Program-made: the position numbers and the translations under genes
In this document: piece after piece, positions 1 to 5,226 of the stretch
Layout of the letters: each line of letters starts with the position of its first letter
Numbering within the stretch: the first letter of the stretch is position 1
Notes under the pieces: model-generated
What the model saw: the letters and a program-made list of their open reading frames with translations, nothing else
Database searches by the model: none
Told to the model about the DNA's origin: nothing
Assembly: GCA_002731735.1 (NCBI GenBank)
Contig: PCCM01000007.1
Coordinates: forward strand, 1 to 5,226
From: Gemmatimonadota bacterium
Lineage (GTDB): Bacteria > Gemmatimonadota > Gemmatimonadetes > Longimicrobiales > Gaopeijiaceae
Direction: 5' to 3'
DNA: 5,226 nt

Positions 1-90
1 CCGCGGCTCCCTCGCAGAATCCATGTCGGCGGCGAGGGCCACACACCAAGTGTTCAGTTCACCAAGCGCGGTCGGTCGCACAGAGAGGGT

Positions 91-134
91 AACAAAAATG
101 AGCGCGGAGAGGGTGGCCCCCTCCGCGCTCATTT
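91..134 (-). terminator. Intrinsic (rho-independent) terminator of the lipoprotein gene
   Basis: A perfect 14-bp inverted repeat pairs positions 96-109 with 121-134. It continues, after a bulged A at 110, with three more G-C pairs (111-113 with 118-120) closing a four-base TGGC loop. Read on the minus strand, the GC-rich stem is followed by TTTTTGTT (98-91), the expected U-tract. It begins about 36 nt after the stop codon of the minus-strand lipoprotein gene, so it should end that transcript. On the plus strand the stem is followed only by a short TTT interrupted by C, so termination in that direction would be weaker. Confidence 0.9.
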
Positions 135-136
135 CA

Positions 137-175
137 TGTCGTGCTGGTGTGTCGTGCTAGCGTATCGTCCTAGCG
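137..175. repeat. Three tandem 13-bp repeats across the lipoprotein stop codon
   Basis: Three consecutive 13-bp units lie at 137-149 (TGTCGTGCTGGTG), 150-162 (TGTCGTGCTAGCG) and 163-175 (TATCGTCCTAGCG). Neighbouring units differ at only two or three positions. The third unit contains the lipoprotein stop codon (minus-strand TAG, 172-170). The other two lie in its 3' untranslated region, just before the terminator stem. Since 13 is not a multiple of three, the array cannot encode a peptide repeat. It looks like slippage-type duplication. No function is evident. Confidence 0.75.
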
Positions 176-802
176 GGGACGGCCACACAAGTCCGTAAGC
201 GGGCATCGGTTGTAGTCGACAATAACGCGATCCAAGGTCTGCACCCACTTGGCGGCCTCTGCTGTGCCGGAGCCAAAGTCGAACGTCATAATGGCCGAAC
301 CGTCGGTCATAGTATCTGCGGTAAGCGTCAGGTCGTCACCGGAGTGGACGAACTTCCAAACCCCCGCCACCGCATCAGCTACGTTGATTATCATCACGTC
401 GCCGCTCGTGGCTGGCTGGCAGAACTCGACCTCTGCGACCGCGTCCACGCAGTACGTTTCCAGCGGGTACAGAGAGGCATCTTTCCAAATTCGAGGAAGA
501 CTGGTGAGGTTGGGCTGGTTCGTAGCCAGGGTGTCGGGATAGTTGAAAACCGACAACATGGTGCCGTCGTCGTACAAGAAACGCCACGCGCTGGTGACAC
601 CGTCTTGCTCGACGGGGTCCCCTGCAGTACCGGCTAACATGTTTACGACGGTATTGGGAGATGCTACCTGCGTGACGGTCCACGTTTGGACCGACCAGGT
701 GCCCCTCAAGCTAAGCATTTCTGGGTTGATTGCTGTTGAGTCACCGCACGCGGTCATCAAAATCATGGCCAGCGGGAAAATCGTCAGACGTCTGTTTCGC
801 AT
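170..802 (-). CDS. Putative lipoprotein of unknown function, possibly lipocalin-like
   Basis: This encodes a 210-residue predicted lipoprotein. The N-terminus has arginines at 2, 4 and 5, a hydrophobic stretch to residue 16, and a lipobox-like M-T-A-C with the lipidated cysteine at 19 followed by GDS. Methionine at -3 is acceptable but not optimal. The mature part opens with an LRGTW motif (32-36), followed by alternating hydrophobic and polar segments such as WRFLYDDGT, GVWKFV and DLTLTADT. This resembles the beta strands of small lipocalin-type lipoproteins, but that is inference from pattern alone. Four cysteines (118, 128, 200, 206) could form two disulfides. The start at 802 is chosen because an AG-rich ribosome-binding site (815-806) precedes it, the signal peptide begins there, and the promoter at 913-885 would be inside the coding region if the longer reading frame, opening at 913, were used. 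It is monocistronic between its own promoter and terminator. I do not recognise the family. Confidence 0.85.
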   Translation of the reverse strand: MRNRRLTIFPLAMILMTACGDSTAINPEMLSLRGTWSVQTWTVTQVASPNTVVNMLAGTAGDPVEQDGVTSAWRFLYDDGTMLSVFNYPDTLATNQPNLTSLPRIWKDASLYPLETYCVDAVAEVEFCQPATSGDVMIINVADAVAGVWKFVHSGDDLTLTADTMTDGSAIMTFDFGSGTAEAAKWVQTLDRVIVDYNRCPLTDLCGRPR

Positions 803-884
803 CGTCCCCTTCCTTTCTTTAAGAAGTTCCTTACAACTATATCCCTTTTGCCTCGTTGCGGCGAGTACGCACATACCCCGGCAA

Positions 885-913
885 CTTATAGGGCGCGAAA
901 AGGAGGCCGTCAA
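885..913 (-). promoter_or_regulatory. Sigma70-type promoter of the lipoprotein gene
   Basis: On the minus strand a TTGACG -35 box (913-908) is separated by exactly 17 bp from a TATAAG -10 box (890-885). Each hexamer matches the housekeeping consensus at five of six positions, and the spacer is the optimal length. Transcription would begin near 878, leaving a leader of roughly 75 nt before the ATG at 802. The leader ends in the A/G-rich ribosome-binding site. It has only weak pairing (CTCG with CGAG) that I would not call a riboswitch. Confidence 0.75.
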
Positions 914-1105
914 GGGCGCTCCTAGGTTAGGCGAGTGACTGCGTTGTGATAGGACTCGCCGGCACCGCGCATCCTGTCAGAAGACAGGGGACGCCCATAA
1001 TCTTAGAAGAAGGGCCAACTCCTGCCAAGTGGAGGGTGGTCATTGAGCCCCGGCGAGGGATTGGAGGGGGCCGCGCTCCCCTCCGCGATCGTCGTGGCAG
1101 TGGTG

Positions 1106-1160
1106 GTCAGATGTCTGACTTTCATTTGTATCCGTCCCTTTGATTAATGAGAGTTCTCAT
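1106..1160. promoter_or_regulatory. Two matching palindromes, candidate operator pair
   Basis: Two perfect 6-2-6 palindromes occur at 1106-1119 (GTCAGA-TG-TCTGAC) and 1147-1160 (ATGAGA-GT-TCTCAT). They fit one consensus, RTSAGA-NN-TCTSAY. Their centres are 41 bp apart, close to four DNA helical turns, which would place both on the same face of the helix. That arrangement is typical of a dimeric repressor or activator that binds cooperatively. They lie 240-290 bp upstream of the dehydrogenase start and more than 190 bp from the lipoprotein promoter. The spacing does not fit the Fur consensus (TGAGA and TCTCA arms would need a longer centre). The regulator is unknown. Confidence 0.35.
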
Positions 1161-1387
1161 AACAAGTATGTCTATGGAGCAGCGACTGTGGTGAGTACTT
1201 TCTTGGCTCACCGCGTTGCACCGCGGAAACACGCGGACGCGGCGAGACGCTCTTCGCCGGCAAACGCTTCCTGAGTGTGACGCGAGCAACGTGCCATGAT
1301 CCCTGCCCTTGCCGAGCTGGGGGTCGATGGCTTGGATGTGGTATGGACCACCCCAGACCTACCTTCGCGCGCGCCTCTAACAACGAC

Positions 1388-1393
1388 GGAGGG
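1388..1393 (+). promoter_or_regulatory. Shine-Dalgarno site of the dehydrogenase, pointing to an ATC codon
   Basis: GGAGGG at 1388-1393 is the strongest Shine-Dalgarno match near the dehydrogenase. Five bases later comes ATC at 1399, in frame with the enzyme. The first conventional start codon in that frame, GTG at 1420, is 26 bases from the site, too far for normal initiation. The site therefore argues for initiation at 1399. Confidence 0.6.
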
Positions 1394-1398
1394 CCCCT

Positions 1399-2655
1399 AT
1401 CGCTGACCGTCGCGTCGTAGTGGTCGGTGGTGGCGTGATCGGCGTGTGCTGCGCCTATTTCTTGGCCAAGCAGTCGGCCGAGGTGATCCTGGTGGAGCGC
1501 GGCGAGATCGGTGGAGCTGCTTCGTTCGGCAACGCCGGATCAATCGCGCCCGGGCATCCACCCCTCAACAAGCCGGGCAGAATCCGACGCTCGCTCCTGG
1601 ATCTTCTCAACCCCAAGAGCCCGCTGTACATCCCGGTTCGATGGGATCCCGGCCTGTTCCGGTGGCTGTGGACGTTCCGAACGTTCTGCACCGACCACCA
1701 CCTGGCGGCGAGTATGGAGGCGTTGGCACCGCTCGGGCATGCCTCTCTCGACCTGTTCGACGGCCTGGTGGCATCCGAGAATCTTGCCTGCAACTACGAG
1801 CGTAGTGGCTACTATGAGATCTGCCGTACGAAGGAGGGACTGGTTGAAGTGGCACATGACGCTTCCATGATGCGGCAATACGGCTATCACCCCCGGGAAA
1901 TGTCCGGAGATGAATTGAGGGAGATCGAGCCCGCCATTCTGGAGAGTGTCGTGGGCGGCGTTTTTTTCCCGGAGGCCGCGACATGCGACCCTCATCGGTT
2001 CGTCCTCGAACTGGCTGACCGATCGGTTCGCCGCGGAGTTCGGATCGAAACTGGGCGCGGCGTCTCGGAGGTCCTGAGTACCCGGAGCGCCGTAAAGGGT
2101 GTGCGTCTCGAGGACGGGAAGATCCTCGACGCGTCGGCGGTGGTGCTGGCAACGGGATCCTACAGCGCGAGCCTGACGAAAAAATTCGGACTCCGCCTCC
2201 CGGTACGCGCGGGAAAGGGGTACCACCGGGATCTGGAGCTCGAGGACGCTAGCGCCCGCCTACTGGATGTTGCGTGTATTCTTGCCGAGACGTCTGTATT
2301 TTGCACGCCCATCGCGGGGTTCACACGGTTGGCCGGAACCCTCGAGTTCTCGGGGGTCAACCACGAGATGCGACCGCGACGCCTGGAACAACTGACCCTC
2401 GCGGCGGAGGATTACCTCCATGGTGTTCAGGGCGCTGTGATCCGCTCGGAATGGTGCGGGCTCAGACCCTGTACTCCGGACGGGATTCCGTACGTGGGTC
2501 CGGTCCCGGGGCAGTCCGGGCTCTTTGTGGCTACAGGGCATGCCATGCTCGGGCTTACGCTGGGTCCGGTGACCGGAAAACTGATCGAGGGGTATGTGTC
2601 GGAGGGACGTACGTCACTTCCCGCGGGTGCCCTCGGCCTCGAACGGCTGGAGTGA
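1399..2655 (+). CDS. FAD-dependent D-amino-acid dehydrogenase, DadA-like (DAO family)
   Basis: This is a flavoenzyme of the DAO (glycine/D-amino-acid oxidase) family. It is likely a quinone-linked dehydrogenase that oxidises a D-amino or imino acid to the 2-oxo acid. Counting from 1399 (418 residues): the N-terminal Rossmann motif is VVVVGGGVIG (GxGxxG 10-15), with an acidic residue ending strand beta2 (E33). The DadA-type SFGNAGSIAPG segment starts at 42, an ATG FAD-contact motif is at 251-253, and PVRAGKGYH is at 268-276. The C-terminal FAD signature comprises GLRP (354-357), TPDG (359-362), an ATGH motif ending at 381, and TLGPVTG (387-393). The length matches DadA relatives. Substrate cannot be read off; D-alanine-type amino acids or D-hydroxyproline are both possible. 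The start is uncertain. From 1399 the sequence gives an intact first beta strand and a well-spaced Shine-Dalgarno, but the codon is ATC. The only normal start, GTG at 1420, removes most of that strand. A rare start or a single-base mutation or read error are both possible. The rhomboid gene follows after 109 bp. Confidence 0.9.
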   Translation: MADRRVVVVGGGVIGVCCAYFLAKQSAEVILVERGEIGGAASFGNAGSIAPGHPPLNKPGRIRRSLLDLLNPKSPLYIPVRWDPGLFRWLWTFRTFCTDHHLAASMEALAPLGHASLDLFDGLVASENLACNYERSGYYEICRTKEGLVEVAHDASMMRQYGYHPREMSGDELREIEPAILESVVGGVFFPEAATCDPHRFVLELADRSVRRGVRIETGRGVSEVLSTRSAVKGVRLEDGKILDASAVVLATGSYSASLTKKFGLRLPVRAGKGYHRDLELEDASARLLDVACILAETSVFCTPIAGFTRLAGTLEFSGVNHEMRPRRLEQLTLAAEDYLHGVQGAVIRSEWCGLRPCTPDGIPYVGPVPGQSGLFVATGHAMLGLTLGPVTGKLIEGYVSEGRTSLPAGALGLERLE

Positions 2656-2721
2656 ATGGCTCGAAGGGTTTCGTTTAGCGGGATCGTGGTTTTATCGTTT
2701 TCAAGGGTAGCACTCCTCCAT

Positions 2722-2753
2722 GCAGGAGAGCAGTGCCCCTCTACGCAGGAGAG
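2722..2753 (+). promoter_or_regulatory. Duplicated GCAGGAGAG, the second copy being the rhomboid ribosome-binding site
   Basis: The nonamer GCAGGAGAG occurs at 2722-2730 and again at 2745-2753, a period of 23 bp. The second copy supplies AGGAGAG (2747-2753), which lies 11 bases before the rhomboid ATG at 2765. This is somewhat long but usable. An ATG at 2720 overlaps the edge of the first copy and opens the rhomboid frame 15 codons earlier, but it lacks a well-spaced upstream site. The duplication could give two ribosome-landing sites or may be chance. Confidence 0.4.
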
Positions 2754-2764
2754 ATGAGCGTCAC

Positions 2765-3586
2765 ATGACCCCTTGGGTGAAGCGGCTTTTGGTGACGAAT
2801 GTGATCGTGTTCCTGGTGGTGCAGCCGGGAACGCTCCTGTACGCCCTCCTGACTCTGTTCCCCCCAGCCGTCGTGGGGCTCGACCAGGTCGACGTTTTGG
2901 GATTCAACGGGGCCTACATCCCGGACATACCGTTCAGGCCTTGGACGCTCTTCACGTACATGTTTTTGCACGCGGGTTTCATGCACCTGCTCTTCAACAT
3001 GGTCGGACTTTTCTTCTTCGGACCGCGCCTCGAAGCGCGGTTGGGTTCGAGAGGATTCCTGGGACTCTACTTCCTGAGCGGTCTCGGCGGCGCTGCCTTT
3101 ACATTCATCAATTTCGGCGCTCCTGTCGTGGGCGCGTCGGCGGCGGTTTACGGCATCATTATCGGCTTCGCCATGTATTGGCCACGGGAGTTGATCTACA
3201 TCTATGGGATTGTGCCGGTGCAAGCTCGTTTGCTCGCAGCCTTCGTCGTGGCCGTCAGCTTGTACAGCGGGTTCTCGGGATCGGCCGACGGCACGGCACA
3301 CTTCGCCCACCTGGGCGGGCTCGTGGTGGGCGCCTTGTACCTTCGTTTGCGCGACCGGCATTTGGGCAAGGATCTGCGGGATTTCCAGCGCAAGGTCAAC
3401 CAGACCCCGTCGGTGGAGGGATCGGAGCGCGAAGCTCGAAGACGCTGGGCCTCTATCAACTTGTCGTCGATGCACGATCTCAACCGGAACGAAGTCGAGG
3501 AGCTATTGGCCCGGGTCGATCGGAGTGGGATGCGTGCGCTCTCGCTGGAGGAGCGCCGGTTCCTCGATCGCATGTCGGGGGGATAG
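2765..3586 (+). CDS. Rhomboid family intramembrane serine protease
   Basis: This is a polytopic inner-membrane serine protease that cleaves transmembrane helices of other membrane proteins; its substrates are unknown. Counted from the ATG at 2765 (273 residues), there are six hydrophobic segments, the normal bacterial rhomboid core. The first covers about 9-32. The second carries the oxyanion-type HxxxN (H74, N78, in LHAGFMHLLFNM). The fourth carries the nucleophile S125 in GASAAVYG. The sixth carries the catalytic H182 in AHFAHLGG. The usual GxSG is GASA here, with the serine intact. A charged cytoplasmic tail of about 70 residues ends in a helical segment (EVEELLARVDRSG...LSLEERRFLDRMS). 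This resembles the small C-terminal domain seen on rhomboids of Bacteroidota and relatives (DUF6576-like, from memory). The 2765 start is preferred because the MTPWVKRLL opening is typical of these proteins and a ribosome-binding site precedes it. An ATG at 2720 would add 15 polar residues. Confidence 0.93.
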   Translation: MTPWVKRLLVTNVIVFLVVQPGTLLYALLTLFPPAVVGLDQVDVLGFNGAYIPDIPFRPWTLFTYMFLHAGFMHLLFNMVGLFFFGPRLEARLGSRGFLGLYFLSGLGGAAFTFINFGAPVVGASAAVYGIIIGFAMYWPRELIYIYGIVPVQARLLAAFVVAVSLYSGFSGSADGTAHFAHLGGLVVGALYLRLRDRHLGKDLRDFQRKVNQTPSVEGSEREARRRWASINLSSMHDLNRNEVEELLARVDRSGMRALSLEERRFLDRMSGG

Positions 3587-3688
3587 ACGATCCCGTCTGG
3601 GCTGATCACCAGTCGTCGGCTGGTTGTGGCCCGGCGCAATCCTGCTCCTCGGATTTCTCAACTTCGCCGTTGCGGCTCTCTTCGGGTT

Positions 3689-5128
3689 CTAGAAGGTCAG
3701 CGCCTTCAGCAGCCGGTACATGAACTCCTGGCCTTCATAGAACGACTCGATGAGAATACGCTCGTCTTGGCCGTGGGCCCGGACGTCGTCCACATCCTCG
3801 AAAACCCCGGACACACCGTACGTCGGGATTCCCGCCTGCCGCAGGTAGAGCCCATCCGTCGCCAACGCGCTCATGACCGGGACGACCGGTACGCCCGGCC
3901 ACATCTCCTCGGTGATCCGCTCGATAGGCTGCAACACCTCGGGTGTGAGGGGTGATGGCGGACTGGGGTTGGGTTGCCCCGCGGCTGTAACCTCCACTGC
4001 TGGGCCCGCGAGTTCTCGAAGCGTGAGAAGCACTTCGGCGGGATTTTGGTTCGGGAGTATGCGGCAATTGACCAGGGCACCGGCGGTCTGGGGTAACGCG
4101 TTGTTCGCGTGCCCCCCATTCAGGCGCGTGGCCACGCACGTGGTCCTGAGTCGAGCATTCAGGTGTGGGAACGCCTGTAGGCGACCCGCGGCCCTCTCAT
4201 TCTCCGGGTTCTCCAGGACGGACCGGATGTCTTCCGCGATGGCTCCACCCTCCACAGCAGCCGTTCCCCGGAAATAGGCTTCGGTGACCTCGTTCAACAT
4301 GACCGGGAAATTGTACTGGCTGATGCGCGTGAGTACGCTCGCCAGTTCATAGATCGCGTTGTCGTCCCGTGGGAGCGAGCTGTGGCCTCCGGGGTTGGTG
4401 GCTCGCAGGTCGAAGTTTTGGTACACCTTCTCACTGGCCTGGACGGAGTTGAGCTGGTGGATGCCGTCCTTCAGGGCTCCGCCGCCTCCCTCGTTGAGCG
4501 CATACTCCGCGTCGATCAGGTCCCGGCGGTTCTCCAGGAGCCATCGGACCCCGTTGGCCGGGCCGCCCTCTTCGTCGGCGGTGAGGGCCACGATGATGTC
4601 ACGGTCGGGCACGAACCCTTCTTGCTTGTACCGGATGAGGTTGGCTGTGTAGATGGCCGCTTCGTCCTTGTCGTCGGTTACTCCCCGTCCGTAGTAGTAG
4701 CCGTTGCGTTCCGTGAACGTCCAAGGGTCGATGGTCCAGTCGGAGGGGAGGGCCTCCACCACGTCGAGGTGTGCCAAGAGGAGGATGGGTGCCCGACCTG
4801 TATCCCGGCCGCGGAGCCTGACGACCAAGTTTGCCTTCCGATCGTTCGGGCCGACGATCTGGACGTCCTCCTCGGAGAACCCGGCGGCGAGAAGGCGACG
4901 CGCCATTGCCTCTACGGCGACGGCCGTCCCTTCGGATTCGACGGTATTGATTTCGACGAGTTCCCGGAACAGTTCACGCGCCAATTCCTGATGGGGCTCT
5001 AGTCGTAGCTCCTGGCCAGCTACGCTCGCCGCGATCAGCGTGATTGCCGCCGCCAGGCCGGCGAGGCTGCGCCGTATCCTTTCTACCCACATCGACCCTG
5101 TCCAGGCAGACCCTATCCAGATCGACAT
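3689..5128 (-). CDS. Secreted M20-family zinc metallopeptidase
   Basis: This is an exported di-zinc hydrolase of the M20 (CPG2/ArgE/DapE-like) family, probably a periplasmic or outer-surface carboxypeptidase or dipeptidase releasing amino acids. Counting from the ATG at 5128 (479 residues), a signal peptide has arginines near 17-20, a hydrophobic core at about 22-38 and likely cleavage after A37 or G38. The family residues are in order: H120 and D122 in AHLDVV, the bridging D152 in GRGVTDDKD, the catalytic-base and ligand pair E186/E187 in ADEEGG, E213 in NEGGGG, and the final ligand H452 in RAHGQDE. GGHSS around H249 marks the dimerisation domain. All catalytic positions are present and the length is normal for exported members. 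The start is chosen because GGAGAGG (5140-5134) lies five bases upstream. ATGs at 5182 (no ribosome-binding site) and 5092 (a conventional shorter signal peptide, weak site) are alternatives. It converges on the rhomboid gene. Substrate specificity cannot be inferred. Confidence 0.93.
   Translation of the reverse strand: MSIWIGSAWTGSMWVERIRRSLAGLAAAITLIAASVAGQELRLEPHQELARELFRELVEINTVESEGTAVAVEAMARRLLAAGFSEEDVQIVGPNDRKANLVVRLRGRDTGRAPILLLAHLDVVEALPSDWTIDPWTFTERNGYYYGRGVTDDKDEAAIYTANLIRYKQEGFVPDRDIIVALTADEEGGPANGVRWLLENRRDLIDAEYALNEGGGGALKDGIHQLNSVQASEKVYQNFDLRATNPGGHSSLPRDDNAIYELASVLTRISQYNFPVMLNEVTEAYFRGTAAVEGGAIAEDIRSVLENPENERAAGRLQAFPHLNARLRTTCVATRLNGGHANNALPQTAGALVNCRILPNQNPAEVLLTLRELAGPAVEVTAAGQPNPSPPSPLTPEVLQPIERITEEMWPGVPVVPVMSALATDGLYLRQAGIPTYGVSGVFEDVDDVRAHGQDERILIESFYEGQEFMYRLLKALTF
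5094..5123 (-). repeat. 15-bp tandem duplication in the signal-peptide region of the M20 gene
   Basis: Two consecutive 15-bp units lie at 5094-5108 and 5109-5123. They share GACCCT(G/A)TCCAG, with one mismatch in the first twelve bases. In the reading frame this gives the peptide repeat W-I-G-S-A / W-T-G-S-M near residues 4-13 of the peptidase, ahead of its charged n-region. The duplication keeps the frame and lengthens the part of the leader before the arginines. If translation instead began at 5092, the repeat would be untranslated leader. Confidence 0.6.
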
Positions 5129-5226
5129 TGCGACCTCTCCGTCATCGGGATCGTCTCGTGCGAAAGTTACTGGGGCTGTCATGGCGCGAGACTGTCGATC
5201 CAGGTTCGGGTCGTATCTGCGAGTTC

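Larger units (their letters stand above)
914..1398. other. Intergenic region with several dyads, no supported gene
   Basis: This stretch lies between divergent genes and has no convincing coding sequence. The frames open here (a GTG-started frame at 946-1143 and a minus-strand frame at 1383-1144) have no ribosome-binding site and no recognisable protein character. Visible structure is as follows. A hairpin CCTGTC-AGAA-GACAGG spans 973-988. A GC-rich dyad pairs 1063-1069 with 1078-1084 and has no T-tract. Two 14-bp palindromes are described separately. A 36-codon frame at 1296-1406 ends just inside the dehydrogenase gene. I could not identify a clear -10/-35 pair for the downstream dehydrogenase, although its promoter is expected here. 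Confidence 0.6.

Noticed and set aside
9..38. Inverted repeat CCCTCGC...GCGAGGG at the left end
   Set aside because: Seven-bp stem with a 16-base loop and no T-tract; too weak to call a terminator or structured RNA.
1063..1084. GC-rich inverted repeat GGAGGGG...CCCCTCC as a terminator
   Set aside because: There is no T-tract on either strand and no gene end nearby, so it does not qualify as an intrinsic terminator.
946..1143. A 65-codon plus-strand frame starting with GTG
   Set aside because: No ribosome-binding site, no recognisable protein features, and it runs through the GC-rich dyad and the first palindrome. Length is within chance for GC-rich DNA.
1144..1383. A 79-codon minus-strand frame in the intergenic region
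   Set aside because: Arginine- and proline-rich composition typical of chance frames in GC-rich DNA, and no supporting start signal.
1540..2226. A 228-codon minus-strand frame inside the dehydrogenase gene
   Set aside because: It is the antisense of a clearly functional FAD-enzyme coding sequence and shows no protein family features.
2754..2768. Four-codon minigene (ATG AGC GTC ACA TGA) overlapping the rhomboid ATG
   Set aside because: The AGGAGAG site directly abuts its ATG, leaving no spacer, so that site more plausibly serves the ATG at 2765.
2741..3475. A 244-codon minus-strand frame opposite the rhomboid gene
   Set aside because: Histidine-, glutamate- and arginine-rich sequence is the expected complement of membrane-helix codons. 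The sense frame has all rhomboid catalytic motifs.
3587..3688. Bidirectional terminator between the convergent rhomboid and M20 genes
   Set aside because: Only short stems (for example ACCAG with CTGGT) without T-tracts are present, so no intrinsic terminator can be supported.
2773..3723. A 316-codon plus-strand frame overlapping the rhomboid gene
   Set aside because: Out-of-frame shadow of the rhomboid, with low-complexity composition and no motifs.
4382..5002. A 206-codon plus-strand frame opposite the M20 peptidase
   Set aside because: Antisense shadow of a peptidase with all metal ligands present; nothing supports independent coding.

Overview
The window is a GC-rich bacterial chromosomal segment with four protein-coding genes: a small lipoprotein (minus strand), a DadA-like FAD-dependent D-amino-acid dehydrogenase (plus), a rhomboid intramembrane serine protease (plus) and a secreted M20-family metallopeptidase (minus). 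I see no tRNA, rRNA, CRISPR array, transposase or phage gene. The lipoprotein and signal-peptide signatures indicate a Gram-negative-type cell envelope. The rhomboid with its extra C-terminal helical domain, the exported M20 peptidase and the orphan 'LxGTW' lipoprotein together recall Gemmatimonadota or related soil and marine phyla. That assignment comes from general familiarity and is tentative.

Layout. Positions 1-90 hold no gene I can support. From 913 down to 91 on the minus strand lies a complete, self-contained transcription unit: a near-consensus sigma70-type promoter (TTGACG, 17 bp, TATAAG), a leader of about 75 nt, the lipoprotein gene (802-170) and a strong intrinsic terminator (134-91). 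A 13-bp tandem triplet overlaps the stop codon. Positions 914-1398 are non-coding as far as I can tell. They carry several dyads, including two 14-bp palindromes of the same 6-2-6 architecture spaced 41 bp apart, which look like operators. The dehydrogenase (about 1399-2655) follows. Its best ribosome-binding site points to an ATC codon rather than to any normal start codon. The rhomboid gene (2765-3586) lies 109 bp downstream on the same strand. The M20 peptidase gene (5128-3689) converges on it, with about 100 bp between the stop codons and no recognisable terminator.

The four genes do not form an obvious pathway. Peptide and amino-acid turnover is a loose common theme: an exported peptidase, a D-amino-acid or imino-acid oxidising enzyme and a membrane protease. 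The dehydrogenase and rhomboid could be co-transcribed, but the 109-bp gap and the rhomboid's own ribosome-binding site make this uncertain. I found no clear previously undescribed system. The most check-worthy signals are the paired palindromes, the apparent non-canonical start of the dehydrogenase, the orphan lipoprotein, and a start-less hydrophobic reading frame in the convergent gap.
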